Notes under the pieces: model-generated | What the model saw: only the letters and a program-made list of their open reading frames with translations | The model's database searches: none | Told to the model about the DNA's origin: nothing | From: Vitis vinifera | Taxonomy: Eukaryota > Streptophyta > Magnoliopsida > Vitales > Vitaceae | Assembly (NCBI RefSeq): GCF_030704535.1 | Contig: NC_081823.1 | Location: forward strand, 6,764,501-6,828,500 | Length of the DNA: 64,000 nucleotides | Reading direction: 5' to 3' | Position numbers and translations under genes: made by a program | Part shown: positions 26,708-39,690 of the stretch, piece after piece | Position numbering within the stretch: the stretch's first letter is position 1 | Layout: each line of letters opens with the position of its first letter

Positions 26708-27236
26708 TGATGAAAAATCTTAAACCACATAGGATCTCATGTAGACATTAAAGCATGCAGTAAAAATTGGGAATTATGAAATGCTTACCTTGATTAATCC
26801 CATGGAAAGCGATTCTTATGCTCCACTGGTGTTTAAAGATACGCTCAGTGCATGATGGTGTGAAAATCCGGGTTCAATGAGCTCTTCCCTTTCTACACCC
26901 AAATTCAGTCCTTGTGTGTGCTCTGAAGAGTTCGTGCAATACGTGTTCTTTTTAGCCCTCAAGAGAAAATAGAACAGAACAAAGCAAAAGCCCTGCCATT
27001 TTCCTTCATGTGTATATAAATATATAAATAAATAATTCATATATACCACATATTATACACACACAATTTGGACCACTTGACTTAATGAGCTAGTCAAGTG
27101 AATTAGGGTGGACCCATAAGTATCAAGCAATAATGTGTCCAGCCCCATTATGGACCACAATGCAAAAAAATAAAATAACATTGATTTATGACATTATCAT
27201 ATTGATTATGTAAGTCCACACATAAAAATTCCAACA
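26708..27236 (-). repeat. copia 3' LTR (529 bp)
   Basis: It begins TGATGAAAAATC and ends TTCCAACA on the + strand, matching 39691-40234 along its length. A TA-rich microsatellite (about 27010-27050) has diverged in length between the copies. The purine-rich - strand sequence AAGTGGGAGAAT abuts its right edge as the polypurine tract. Confidence 0.92.
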
Positions 27237-27510
27237 ATTCTCCCACTTGGACTACATAATCAAACATCACAACATATACATAATCATAAATCAATGTCCC
27301 ATAGAATCTCATCAAAACAAATAATCAAAAACAATCATACATGCTTCATTGCTTGATTCATAGGGAAATATACAATAATAGCAATCCTTCCAACAATAGC
27401 ATAATATTACAATACCAAAAATGACTCCCACTAACTTAATGCAACCTAGGCTCCCAACAACCTCATTTGAGATACATGTTCCTAAAACACAACTATGGGT
27501 AAGCCTTCTG

Positions 27511-28554
27511 TTAGTGGATCTGCCAAATACCTTTTGTGGACATGTGCTCAATATCAATAAGAGACTCTGCCACTTTCTCCTTAACAAAATAGAACTTTAC
27601 ATCAATATATTTGGAGCGAAAAATACTCCTAGTATTCTTAGAGAAAGCAATAGCTGCAGAATTATCACAAAATAATTTCAACGGTCTAGAAATGGAGTCA
27701 ACAACTCCCAAAGTTGAAATAAAATTCCGCATCCATATAGCATGACAATAAGCCTCATAACATGCCACATACTTTGCCTTCATAGTTGAGGATGTTGTAA
27801 GTGTTTGCTTGACACTTTTCCAAGATACAGCTCCTCCTGCCATCATATAAATATAGCTCGTAGTGGATTTCTTATCATCTATACAACCAGCAAAATCAGC
27901 ATCACAAAACCTAACTACATCAAGTATGTTGGTGCGTCGATATGTCAACATTAAGTCCTTAGTTCCTTACAAATACCTAAGGACCTTCTTAGCAGCTTTT
28001 CAACGTTAACTCCCAAGATTGCTCAAGTACCTTCCCAACATGCCCACAACAAACTTAATATCAGGGCGTGTACATACTTGAGCATACATAAAGCTACCAA
28101 CCAAAGATGAATAAGGAATGGTTCTCATTTCCTCTCCCTCATAATCATTTTGAGGACACCAAGCCTTTGAAAACTTATCACCCTTCACAATTGGCGCTAT
28201 AGTAGAACTACAATTGTGCATATTGAACCTCTTTAATATCTTCTCAATATAGGTTCTTTGAGACAATTTAAGCACCCCATTAGCTCTATCACGAAGAATC
28301 TTTATGCCTAAAACATAAGAAGTCTCACCAAGATCCTTCATGTCAAAATGGGTTGACAACATGTGTTTTGTCTTAATCAACAAGTCAGAATCATTTGATG
28401 CGAGAAGTATATCATCAACATATAAAACAAGAAATATGTAACTACTCCCACTAACCCTCAAATATATGCATCTGTCAACTGTATTATCTTTAAAACCATT
28501 TTGGGTGATAATTCTATCAAACTTCAGATACCACTGCCTCAAAGCCTGTTTAAG
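27511..28554 (-). pseudogene. copia RT (C-terminal half) and RNase H, decayed
   Basis: The - strand frame 28572-28006 carries GLKQALRQWYLKF and the RT active site LYVDDILLAS. The next frame, 27951-27511, carries RNase H motifs FCDADFAGC, TTSSTMKAKYVA and LFCDNSAAIA. Stops separate them near 28000. The RT frame is cut at its N-terminal side by the 5.1 kb insertion and resumes at 33658. Confidence 0.9.
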
Positions 28555-30899
28555 ACCATTGTGGACCCACATTTTTCACGTGCGCCCCCACTCGATCGAC
28601 GAGACTCGTTTTTCTATTTGTGAAAAATTAATTTTGGAAAAAGTCGGAGTCGCCACTTATTTTATTTTTATTTTAAAGGGAAAATAAAACAAGAAATAAA
28701 AACCTTAAAATGTGACTCCATAATTTTTTGGAAAAAGCATGTCTTTGAAAAACCCAAGTCTACGTTCGGGGATCAGGTTACTTACTGGGAAGGTACTTTT
28801 AGGAGGTAGCACCCCTCTAAACCATAAAGAGGTCTCTACTGACTAAGTTGAGAGAAAGGTGACAATTAAATGGTTGATCATGGATACCTAGGTAGGCTAG
28901 GTGATTTCAAAACATAGCATGCCAAATAAGAAAGTCTAATCATAAGAGAGAATCAAAGTGCGTACCTGAACAGCTTCTCAAGCGCTATCATGAAACATAA
29001 AAGTTAGTATAAAAATATATCACAACATGTGTTTTTGTCAAAGATAATCAAACAAACATCAAATATATATCAAGACAATCAAATAGGATAGCAAGCATGG
29101 GCATAGTACGCAATGACAATCATGTTCATGGGGTTTAGAAAATGGGTATTAGGGAACGTACCTGGATAGCATATATAACTCATAGCGTGCTTCCGCAGGA
29201 CAGGAGGGTTAGATAATAAATAGTAAAATAAGAAACCCTAACATGCTTAATTAATTGGCATAGCAAAAATGATCAAAGAATATGAAATCATCAATTATTA
29301 CACACATCTTTTGTACAATTAAAAAAAAAATAGATATGATTGTAACAACCAACAAAGGCGGTAGCAAAAATAAGTTTTGAAAATATTTTTTTTTTATGTA
29401 GGGGTTTCACCAATTCCCCAATTGATATACACAAATCTAACTTGGAATTATTCCATTTATGTGGAACCATAAGCTTGGATTCGTGTCTGATTTTAAACCA
29501 AAATTTTCATTAAAAAAAAAAAACCGAGAAAAATGCAAATCGATCAAAAAATGGTTTCATATTATTTTAAGAAAATGGGGTTTTTTGATTCTAAGGACTC
29601 TAAATGATTTTTTTTTTAAAAAAGAATTTCTTAAAGGGGTCTTCAGAGAAAAAGGTTTTGATTTTAAAATAAAAGGAATTAATTTTTAAAATAATAAAAC
29701 ATAGAAAACAAAATACCAATCAAAACAAAAGAAAGCGAAAATCACAAAATAAAGATTTAGAAAATCATGTCAATTAAAGTGGTGAGGGTAAGACCAACCT
29801 TTATGAGTTTCCAGTAGCCTTCAAAAAATAAGAATTTAACTAACAATCACTAAGGCATCAAATTTATGACTTCCTAATCAAACAAACTAACAAAATATTA
29901 CCCATGACTAACATTTAGATTTCAAGAAACACATGAATTAAAATAAAAATAACCAATCAAAGATTAAAGCCAACAAACTTAGCATATGGAGATAATAATA
30001 TGGAATCAATTAAGGTAAATTAACATTTTAACAAAATATGATAAATCAAAGACCAAAGTTCAACAAGCTTGAAGGTATGAAACTAATGACATGCAATTAA
30101 TTGGATTAATTATTTAAAATTCCTAAAGCTCATACTAAATGTCAATAGATCAAAGCCAAAATTACCATACTTAAAACATGAAAATAATTACATGTGATTG
30201 ACTAAATTAATTAAACAAAATTATAATCAATTGAAAAATTGGATATAAACGGATTAAATTCAAAGTTAATGAAATAAAAAACACACAAACACATTCAATA
30301 CTAAAAATAATTAATACTAGATTAAATTAAGGACATCATCATCATCTAATAAGATTGGCTAAACTATCAAATTGAAATCACAAATATATTTAAACTAAAG
30401 CAAATAAATAAATTAACAAAATAAAATTACACTAAGATCGAAATTAAAAAAATGGAATTCGTCTAAGAGGGTTAATCAAACAATTGAATTAAAATCATGA
30501 ATGTATTCAGATTATAAAATAAATTAAAATTAAATTAAATTGAAATTAAATTCTACTTAATAAAATTATTGGAATATTAAAAACTCAAACTTTATTTGAT
30601 ACAATAATTTAAACTAAAGAATTAAGATCCACGAATGCCTTTAAGTTAAAAACGAATTAAAATTAAAGTAATTGGAATTAAAAATACAAACTTTATTTAG
30701 CGTGATTATTTAAACTAGAAACGAATTAAAATCAAACTAATTAGGATCACTAACACATTCAAATTAAATCATAAATTAAATGTAAGTTAATCCGAAATTA
30801 AAAAAGTAAACTTTATCTCACAAATTATTTAAACTAAGGAATTAAAATCACAAACATATTTAAAGTAATAGCTAAATTAAAATTAAACTAATTTGGGAT

Positions 30900-31935
30900 T
30901 TTAAAAATATGAACTTTGTCTATCAGGAATACTTAAACTAATGAATTAACATCTCATACACATCTAAACATATAGGATATATTAAAATTGAACTAAATTG
31001 AAATTAAAAATAAGAACTTTTCTAATATGAATAATTAAACTAACGAATTAAAATCACAAAAACATATAGGATATATTATATTCGAACCAAATTGAAATTA
31101 AAAATAAGAACTTTTCTAATAGGAATAATTAAACTAACGAATTAAAATCACAAACATATGAGATAAATTAAAATTGAACCAAATTGAAATTAAAAATAAG
31201 AACTTTTCTAATAGGAACAATTAAACAACAAATTAAAATCACAAACATATGGGATAGATTAAAATTGAACTAAATTGAAATTAAAAATAAGAACTTTTCT
31301 AATAGGAACAATTAAACTAATAAATTAAAACAACAAACATTGAACATAAAAGGTAGATTAACAGTGAACTAAATCAAAATTAAAAACAAAAATTTTTCTA
31401 GTAGAAATAATTAAACTAACGAATTAATATCACAACTATATGGGATAGATTAAAATTGAAATTAAAAATAAGAACTTTTCTAATAGGAACAATTAAACTA
31501 ACGAATTAAAATCACAAAAACATATAAGATAGATTAAAATCGAACTAAATTGAAATTAAAAATGAGAACTTTTCTAATAGGAATAATTAAACTAACGAAT
31601 TAATATCACAAATATATGAGATAGATTAAAATTGAACTAAATTGAAATTAAAAATAAGAACTTTTCTAATAGAAACAATTAAACTAACGAATTAAAACAA
31701 CAAACACTAAACATAAAAGGTAGATTAACAGTGAACTAAATCAAAATTAAAAACAAAAAACTTTTCTAATAGAAATAATTAAACTAATGAATTAATATCA
31801 CAGACATATGAGATATATTAAAATTGAACTAAATTGAAATTAAAAATAAAAACTTTTCTAATAGGAACAATTAAACTAACGAATTAAAATCACAAACATA
31901 TGGGATAGATTAAAATCGAACTAAATTAAAATTAA
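30900..31935 (+). repeat. tandem array with period about 90-105 bp inside the 5.1 kb insertion
   Basis: About ten units of the theme AATTAAACTAACGAATTAA, ATCACAAACATATGGGATAG, TTAAAATTGAACTAAATTG and AAAAATAAGAACTTTTCTAA repeat through this stretch. Units are similar enough to align by eye. Weaker, older copies extend left to about 30440. Confidence 0.85.
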
Positions 31936-32472
31936 ACGTTATTTGTGGAGATTTTATGGGCTGCTCTCTCTTTTTTATGGTCATATGTCGGTTCCTCAAA
32001 GTTCTTTGAGCATCCTCTAAAAAGAATTGCTCTCGTGTCCTCTCTGCCCTCCCAAAAGAAAAGTCTCCCACGTCTCGATCTCTCTGCTATTCTCTCTATA
32101 TATGACAACCCACCTTTATGGAATATTTTATTTCCTTTTGGGATATGTACGTGGATATATGGAAAGTGCATACATGTGGCTCACATTGGAGACTCTCTCA
32201 AAGATGCAGCTCGCGTCTCGGATTAGGGAAAGTGGACTGTGCCTTTCCTTTTTTAAAAATGTGGAAAAGTCCCCCATTAGTATCGTGTGATTCTCCATTC
32301 CTTTTTTGGTGTGTCCAGTGTTTGGAAAGTGTTTGGTGTGTCCTTGCGGATGTTTGGGCATTTTTCCAACATGACCGCATGTATTTCTTCAATGGAATGT
32401 ATTGATTCTTCAATGGAGTTGATGGCAGCTTGCGTGCTAATGATCCTTAGTAGTGCATGCTGCTTTTCCTTG

Positions 32473-32665
32473 ATTAAAAAAAGTGGACTGTTACTCCCCA
32501 AAGAGATCAAAATCTGGGCTGTTTTCTTGATTAAAAAAAATGTGGACTGCTACTCTCCAAAGAGATAAAAATCTAGGCTGTTTTCTTGATTAAAAAAAGT
32601 GTGGACTGCTACTCCTTAAAGAGATAAAAAAATTGGGGTGTTTCTTTGATTAAAAAAATATGCTG
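32473..32665 (+). repeat. 58-59 bp tandem repeat, three units and a partial
   Basis: Units begin GATTAAAAAAA and contain GTGGACTGCTACTC, AAAGAGATAAAA and GGCTGTTTTCTT. They start at about 32473, 32530, 32589 and, partially, 32648. Confidence 0.8.
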
Positions 32666-32896
32666 TGTTATTCTTATCTTTTTCCCTTTTGGAGGCTTGT
32701 ATTTTGATTTTTATATAGAAAATTCTTTTCTTTTGTAACGGAAAGTGATGTTTTAATTGGAAAGTGGTATTCTAACTTTTATGGAAAGTGCTTTTCTATT
32801 TTATATACATCATAATTCCAAAAAAAAAAATAAAAAATAAAAAAATATTAACAAACCTTTTTAAAGGTAATAATAATAATAATAACTTATCAAATT

Positions 32897-32898
<2 letters not shown>

Positions 32899-32930
<32 letters not shown>
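32899..32930. repeat. (TA)n microsatellite
   Basis: An uninterrupted TA dinucleotide run of about 32 bases inside the 5.1 kb insertion. Confidence 0.95.
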
Positions 32931-32935
<5 letters not shown>

Positions 32936-33227
32936 ACTTAACTGACCAAAAAATACATTTTTTTAATAGTAACGTACATATTAGTAAAAAACATTTAATA
33001 GTAATAATAATAGTAATCATAAAAAGAGATAAGATAATTGATCACATGCAATTTTGTAAAAACAAATAAATAGATAAAAGTAAACAAATAGCTAAACAAA
33101 TATAATAAATAAATAACTAAATAAATAAATAGGTAAATGAATAAGAAATCAAGCTTATACAAGTGTTAAGAAATACAAATCATACGAACTATGCAAGTCA
33201 TACAGAAATTATCTAAAAGGTAACATA

Positions 33228-33440
33228 AGTGGGTCAGGATGCCTAAGTGGACCTAACAAACCAAAGTGGGCCTAGATGTGCCTAAATGAGCTTAGGTGAG
33301 TCTAAGTGGGTTAAAGTGGACCTAAGTGAGCTTAGGTGAATCTAAATGGGCTAGGTGTACCTAAGTGGGTCAAGGTAGACCTAAGTGGGCTAGGTATACC
33401 TAAGTGGGCCTAGGGTGAGACTAGGTGGGCCTAACTAAGT
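33228..33440 (+). repeat. degenerate CCTAAGTGGGC short tandem repeat
   Basis: About 18 variants of CCTAAGTGGGC, CTTAGGTGAG and CTAGGTGTA follow one another near the right end of the 5.1 kb insertion. The period is roughly 11-12 bp with many substitutions. Confidence 0.8.
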
Positions 33441-33657
33441 CTAGCCTGAAGTGCACTTAAGTGAAGCCTAATCTAAACTTAAAGGGCAGCCAAGGTCATA
33501 ATGTGGAGCTGGGTAAACCCCTCAACCAAAGTCTCCAAAGTAGCTTAGAGAAGGTAAGCTACATGAGTAGTAATGGGCCATCAAAGAATCACTGTGGAAT
33601 ATTGGAAGTGAACTTAAAGACATGTATTAAAAGACAAAATGGAGGGTTTACAACCAT

Positions 33658-35914
33658 AAATTGACTTATTGAGCTTGCAAACTAAATCTTCCTTTCCAAC
33701 TTCTGCAAAACTAGTAGGCTGCTCCATATACACGTCCTCATCCAGATCACCATTCAAGAAAGCTGTCTTGACATCCATCTGATGTAGCTCCAAATCAAAA
33801 TGAGCTACTATGGTCATAATCACTCTAAAAGAGTCCTTGGTCGATACAGGTGAGAAGGTTTCTTTAAAATCAATTCCTTTTCTTTGACTATAACCTTTAA
33901 CCACAAGTCTAGATTTATATCTCTCTATTTGCCCGCCAGAAACACGTTTAGTCTTAAAAACCCAATTTCACCCAACTAGTTTATAACCATGTGGCAATTC
34001 GACCAAATCCTAAACACCATTCATATACGTAAAGTTCATTTCATCATTCATGGTTTCTTTCTAAGAAGTGAATTGAGGACAGTGAATTGCTTCTTGATAA
34101 GTGACTGGATCAGAAGCATCATAACCATCATACTCATGCTCATACAAATAAATCATGTAGTCATCTGAAATAGCCGGCTTACGAACCCTTTATGATTTTC
34201 TCAAAGGAATCCCATCAACAATGGTATCATCAATAGGAATGTCAGGTTCCACTTGATCACCATGCTTTCCTTGATTAGTGGACGGTTGTGGGACAATAGG
34301 AACATCCACATTTGGAACATGAGATGTAAGAAAATGAATTATAACATGCTCATCTCCAAAAGGTATCTCACGAGGCACAAAATTGGGATCAACATTAACT
34401 TCATCTTCATAGTATACAACCCTATCTGACTCAATGATCCTAGTGGGATGAGATGGACAATAAAATCTGGAACCCTTTGATCCAATGCAATAATCAACAC
34501 TAATGGTTTTAGGATGAAGTTTCTTTGACTGTGGGTTATATGGTCTAACCTCAGCCTTACATCCCCAAACATGGAAATTGTGAAAACTTGATTTTTTCCC
34601 TGACCATAGCTCATAAGGTGTCTTAGGCACAGACTTACTGGGCACTTGATTTAAAATATATGTTGTAGTCTTTAAGGCTTCACCCCACAGAAATTTTGGT
34701 AAGGAGGAATTAGACAACATGCACCTTACCATATCCAACAATGTGCGATTCCTCCTTTCTACAACCCCATTCTGTTGAGGAGTGTTTGGAATTGTATATC
34801 TAGCATCAATGCTGCATTCCAATAGAAACTTAACAAATGGTCCAGGATTTCGTCTAGTCTCATCATATCTCCCATAATACTCACCACCTGTATTAGACTT
34901 CACAACTTTAATGGGTTTTCCCAACTGCAACTCCACCTTAGCCTTAAAGGCCTTAAACACATTTAGGGAGTCAGATTTCTCATGGATTAGCTCAACATAA
35001 CCATATATATAGAAATCATCAATAAAAGTGATGAAATATTTATAACCCCCTAAAGTAGTTGGTGTCAAAGGACCACATATATCTATGTAGATCAAGTCTA
35101 AAGTGCTTCCACACCTATCAATCTTCTCATTTCTAGTCTTAGCTGTCATCTTCACCTTTAAGCAAACAACACAAGTCTCAAAGTTTGAGAAATTAAGATT
35201 AGAAAATACACCATCTCTAACCAATCTCTCTAATCTTTGCCTATAAATATGACCTAGGCGTTTGTGCCACAACATGGAAGAACTCAAATTCATTATAGCA
35301 CACTTGCAACCAACAACAGAATTAACAGAAGATGAATCACATAAATGACCATGATGCAAACTGAGACTATAAATATTGCCAAACAAAACAACATTGCCAA
35401 TTAGAATTGAGTTGCTTAAAATATCTACTTTTCCTTCTTCAAAGTGGAAAGAGTAACCTTGTCTATCCAAAATAGATACAGAAATCAAATTCCTTCTAAG
35501 TGAGGGTATGTAAGCAACATTGTGTAACAATAAAAAACTTTCTGTGGTCAATCTTAACTTTATCATGCCAAAAAAATCTACTTTCACTTTGCTTCCATCA
35601 CCCATATACACATATTCTTCATGCTTTGACGACCTCATTTTGTTTGTCATTTTCTGCAAAGAATTAGTAACATGAATAGTGGCACCAGTATCTAACCACC
35701 AAAAATTGACATGAACATCAACAACATTAGTCTCAATCATGTTTGCATTCAAATTAACCACAACCACAATTTTACCTTTATTCTTCTTCTCTAGCCAATT
35801 TTTAAACTTGAAGCAATCAGCCTGCTTGTGCCCAATCTTGTGGCAAAAGTTGCATTTTCCCTTAAATTTCTTATTCTTTGTAGCATTAGAAGAAGTAGAT
35901 GCATTAAAGGCTCC
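33658..35914 (-). pseudogene. copia pol: zinc knuckle, protease, integrase and start of RT
   Basis: Reading leftwards, a CCHC knuckle (CNFCHKIGHKQADC, about 35865-35825) is followed by a protease motif WWLDTGA near 35690. Then come the pre-integrase LWHKRLGH near 35270, integrase blocks IDICGP and NGVVERRNRT, and the RT start MDVKTAFLNGDLDEDVYMEQP near 33780-33720. The long frame is 35767-34190. The catalytic integrase position normally Asp in the S-D-x-G-G-E motif is Asn here (SNTGGEYYG, about 34900-34875), which should abolish DDE catalysis. Stops interrupt the linker between integrase and RT (about 34190-33905). The RT frame ends at the 5.1 kb insertion. Confidence 0.92.
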
Positions 35915-37855
35915 TGATTACTACTCAAAAAGTGCTATTTCATAGCTTGTAATTAACTCTTATAAACACTTTTGAGTAGTAGTTATCACATTTTAACCCA
36001 ATTAACATATTAAGGACCCTTACAATAAATTCTAATCAAAATTGTGTTAAGTTTTGGTGTTTTGATAGCTTTTTGATCACCAAAGCAATCCGAGATTGAG
36101 GAGAGTTCTTTGGAATCCATGGCAAAGATGTCCGGACAGGGAGTTCGGACACACCATTGGAGGGCGGCGGAATGTGAGCTGTGGCAGGCTTTCGGAATGA
36201 AGTAGCAAGACTTGCTCACTTTAGTCAATGTTTTCCATCCGGACAACATATCCGGATAGGGTATGCTATCGTCCGGGTGTGATGTTCACGAGTGCTGTGT
36301 GCTTCTCCCTAAGGGAGTTCAGATAGGGAAGCGCGCCACATGTCCTTTTGGGAAATCTGGATGGAGTTGATTTGGATAGCCTTGCGCACTCTGTGTCATC
36401 TGGGAGAGGGGTCCCTACACCTTGCACACGCAGACGGTCCCCCTTGCGCAGCATAGCTCAGTCCACCCGGGGAAGAATTCCGTGCGCCGACATTTCACAT
36501 CCGAAATTCCGTGCGCCGACATTTTCACATCCGGAATTCCATCCGCCAACATTTTCACAGCCGAATGGGAGAGGAGGACGTTTCAACTTCTCTGGTCAGA
36601 CTTATCCAGATCCTCTAATAGAGCTTACCAGGAGAGTTTTTCTCTCAATGTACAATGCCACGGTGTTCTCCTGAAGCTTCCTGATATTTTTGACCGACAT
36701 CCTGAGATATTTTGCTTTAGATATTTGTTGTCTAAATCCCCAAAGTCTCCTTGTAACCCACCTATCATAGGATTCCTTAGTCTTTAAGTAAGTACAAAGA
36801 GTGAATAACCTCATATATATAGTTTGTAATTTTCTTTACAAAGATATCTAGTATGTAATCGACAGAAAAAAGATATATATTTTACAGAACACTTGCTCTG
36901 TTTTTCCTTGATATGTTTGTTTTTTCGTTAGTTTTCTTTCTAGCCAAACAAGCTCTGAGGAAGTTTCCTCAGAGAATGAGTGGCTAGACTTTTAGTTCCT
37001 TGGAGTTAAGGTTGCCGGGAAAGGTTCCAAGTGCAAGAATTAGTAGCTTTGTGGTTTCAACCATTAATGAAGAGAAAGTGTGATCCTTTAATGATTTCTA
37101 TGTTTTTAGTTAACTTAAAACACCTTCAATTCACTTGAGCCAACACTTGGTAAGGCAAGTGATCTCCGTCCATGGAAATGCACTAGTTTTCCTCTTGCGA
37201 GCTTTTGGGAAGTGACTTGAAGGTAGGATTTTCTAGAATTGCCAACACTTGGTAAGCTTTTGGACTCCAAGGAGACATCCATTAGTTATCTCTTGCGAGC
37301 TTGAGAAGGGAAGTCCAAAGTTAAAGATCACCTTGAATGGCAAATGCTAGGTGAGAGGCACGAGCCATTGCAAGTTGCATCAATGAGAGAGAATTAGAGC
37401 TGAAATCCATTTAAAGGATACCTCTGTACAACACCAGTTAGAGAATTGACTATATGTTAATTCTTTAATGCGAGGAAATGAACCAAATGACCGAAGCTCT
37501 GTTTTTGCATAAGGAACCTCCCCTGTGAACCTAAACCTCCAAGGAATGTTTTTCTTCATAAGTAATTTCCATTACTTTCTTTTTAGTTAGCTTTAAACAA
37601 AACCTCATTTAAACAAGTTTGTGTTTTACTTCTTAAGCTAACCTTGAAATGAAAAAACACCAATTTAACTTTGAATTGGTATCAGTTGTGAGTTGAAAAC
37701 CCTTCCCAGTGAACGATCTTAGAGCCACTATGCTATATTAGCTAAAGCTATCCTAATGCATGGTGATATAGGTTATAAATTTTGTTGATCACTTCCTCAA
37801 TCAGAGAGCACCAGTTGGACATGAATCAGCTGAGACACCAATTGGGAACGAATCA
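35915..37855 (+). mobile_element. 1.94 kb LTR-derived insertion between copia gag and zinc knuckle
   Basis: It is bounded by the exact 5-bp duplication GCTCC (35910-35914 and 37856-37860). It starts TGATT and ends AATCA, a perfect 5-bp inverted match of LTR type. The left end forms a fold-back: arm 35915-35934 (TGATTACTACTCAAAAAGTG) pairs with 35967-35988. No coding sequence is convincing. A primer-site-like TTGGTATCAG occurs at about 37677-37686, 170 bp before the right end. That is odd for a pure solo LTR and suggests an LTR plus leader that lost its other half. A solo LTR of about 1.9 kb remains the simplest explanation for the matching termini. Confidence 0.75.
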
Positions 37856-37860
37856 GCTCC

Positions 37861-38580
37861 TTGACTCGAATTCACATTCTTTTTGAATTGCTTAGAGCCT
37901 CCAAAATTCTTGTGCGGAGGTTTTTTCTTCATACTGCTCACTTGGTTAGTAACAAGAGCAAGGGAGTGAGTCTTATTTTTCTTTAGTGAGATTTCATGTT
38001 GCACCAGAATGGACATCAACTCCTTCAAAGTCCATTCTTTCTTCAAGGCATTATAAGTCAACTTCACTAAATCAAAGGAAGTAGGAAGAAACTCAAGTAT
38101 AAACCATTTCAAGAATTTCTCACTCAACTCCACTTTCATCTCATTTGCCTTGTTGAAGTAGTGTTTTAGCTTGATGATGTGATCTCTAACCCCACCTACT
38201 CCATCATACATAGTGGTTGTGAGAAGTTTCAAATAAGTTGTCATTTCTGCCTTATCAATCTTGGTATAATTGACCTTCACATATTCCAAAAAATCTTTGG
38301 TCATTTCCGTCTTTGGCACACATTCTTTAATAGACTTATTTATAGTATACTTCATCACCATCAAACAACTCCTATTGGAGTGCTCTCATTTATCATAAAA
38401 GGATCTTTCATTAGTAGAGCTCACATTAGTGGGCTTACTTGGCTCATCCACTCTCAAAGCCAAGTCCAAATTGTGCAGAGTCATATGCACATTGAAAGAC
38501 TCATACCATTCCTCAAAATTATTTCTAGTAAGAGGCTTGATGACTAATAATTGCAGAGTAATTCTAGGATTGCTTGTAGC
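37861..38580 (-). pseudogene. copia gag (UBN2-type), decayed
   Basis: On the - strand, RNNFEEWYESFNVHM near 38535-38490 begins the capsid-like region. It continues through DHIIKLKHYFNKANEM, WTLKELMSILVQHE and a basic linker (KKKPPHKNFGG). An in-frame stop interrupts the early part near 38385. The frame is then cut by the 1.94 kb insertion before the zinc knuckle, which lies at 35865. A splice-acceptor-like TTTTCCAG lies upstream at about 38590. Confidence 0.85.
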
Positions 38581-39690
38581 TGGAAAATAGCAAAATTAAA
38601 CAATATGCATGTTACTACAATATCATACTATTTGCTAGTTTCTAGAATTTCTAAATTTAGAAATAGCTTGGAATTTTGAAATTCTACAACGGTAAAAACA
38701 ACTAATTAAATATCATAATCAAAATGCACTAATTTTATTACTAAAAGGGCAAAGAAAATTATTACGGTTCATAATATATAATTAATTTTCTTCACCAATC
38801 TAAGCATCCTACCAAGTATTATAATCATCGATAGGACAATTACAATACCCATATGGACCTTAGTAATCACAATAATAAAACAACCAAAAGTGGGAGATAA
38901 AATATCTCAACAAAGACAATTCGACACATATAGGATCACGATAGACAACCACATATATGTTCACTATTGCCATGATAAATTTAAATATTCAATTTGCACA
39001 ACTTGACACACTTGGAATTGCGATAGGCAATCACACAAGTGTTTTTTTAATGTCATAATAAATTGAAATATTTAACAAAAATGGCCTAGGACAACATTAT
39101 TTGTATAAGATAAAAATTATACCATAAAGAACAATAATAATAATAAAAAAGTCCCAATAAGACCAAATTCAACAAATGCATAATCATTCCAAGAATACCA
39201 AGATAACAAAAATTTATTTATTTATTTATTTATATTTATTATTATTATTTTAATGATGTCATGATGACATCATCGTCTTCTCCACCAGGCTGAACACGAC
39301 TTGGTTTTGCTGGAGAAGAATTTTTTTTTGGGCAAAAAAAAAAAATTAAAATTGTGCAACGACAAAAACAATTGGGTGTCCATTCTCAAACATCAAACCT
39401 TCAATCTTGACAAAAAAATTGCACAAAAACGCATAAAAAGAAGATCCAAAACAAATCCTAATTTTCCAAATCCCATCAAATGATCTCCAAAAAAAAAAAA
39501 AAAAAAAAAAGATGGGTTTTGCTCCAAACAATGTTTTCTACAAGTCTCTAACATCAATCGGGCTTCAAAATGGAGAATTAACACCAAACGAAAGCCCCAA
39601 AAAAATTCGCTTCCAAATCAGAAAACGGGAAACCCTAAATAACCCAAATATTACAGCTTAAATGTCATCCATGGAGGCTCTGATACCAAT
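38581..39690. other. 5' leader of the copia element
   Basis: AT-rich non-coding leader between gag and the 5' LTR. The only strong signal is the primer-binding site (- strand TGGTATCAGAGCC, 39676-39688) directly beside the LTR. An A-homopolymer lies at about 39488-39510. Confidence 0.6.

Larger units (their letters stand above)
28560..33652 (+). mobile_element. 5.1 kb insertion in the copia RT, probable giant solo LTR or non-autonomous LTR element
   Basis: The insertion splits the RT of the host copia element exactly and is bounded by the duplication ACCAT (28555-28559 and 33653-33657). It starts TGTGGACC and ends GGTTTACA, which are LTR-type termini with an imperfect short inverted match. 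I find no long terminal repeats within it and no retroviral domain, so a solo LTR of a long-LTR family is the simplest reading. A LARD-type element that lost its LTR pairing is the alternative. The left end contains GTCGGAGTCGCCACT (about 28643) and a GGTTACTTACTGGGAAGG block (about 28767-28790). Strand is arbitrary. Only the boundaries are certain. Confidence 0.8.

Noticed and set aside
31932-32568. Cluster of overlapping short frames on both strands
   Set aside because: They lie in a GC-richer part of the 5.1 kb insertion, none continues or shows a domain, and they overlap one another in several frames.
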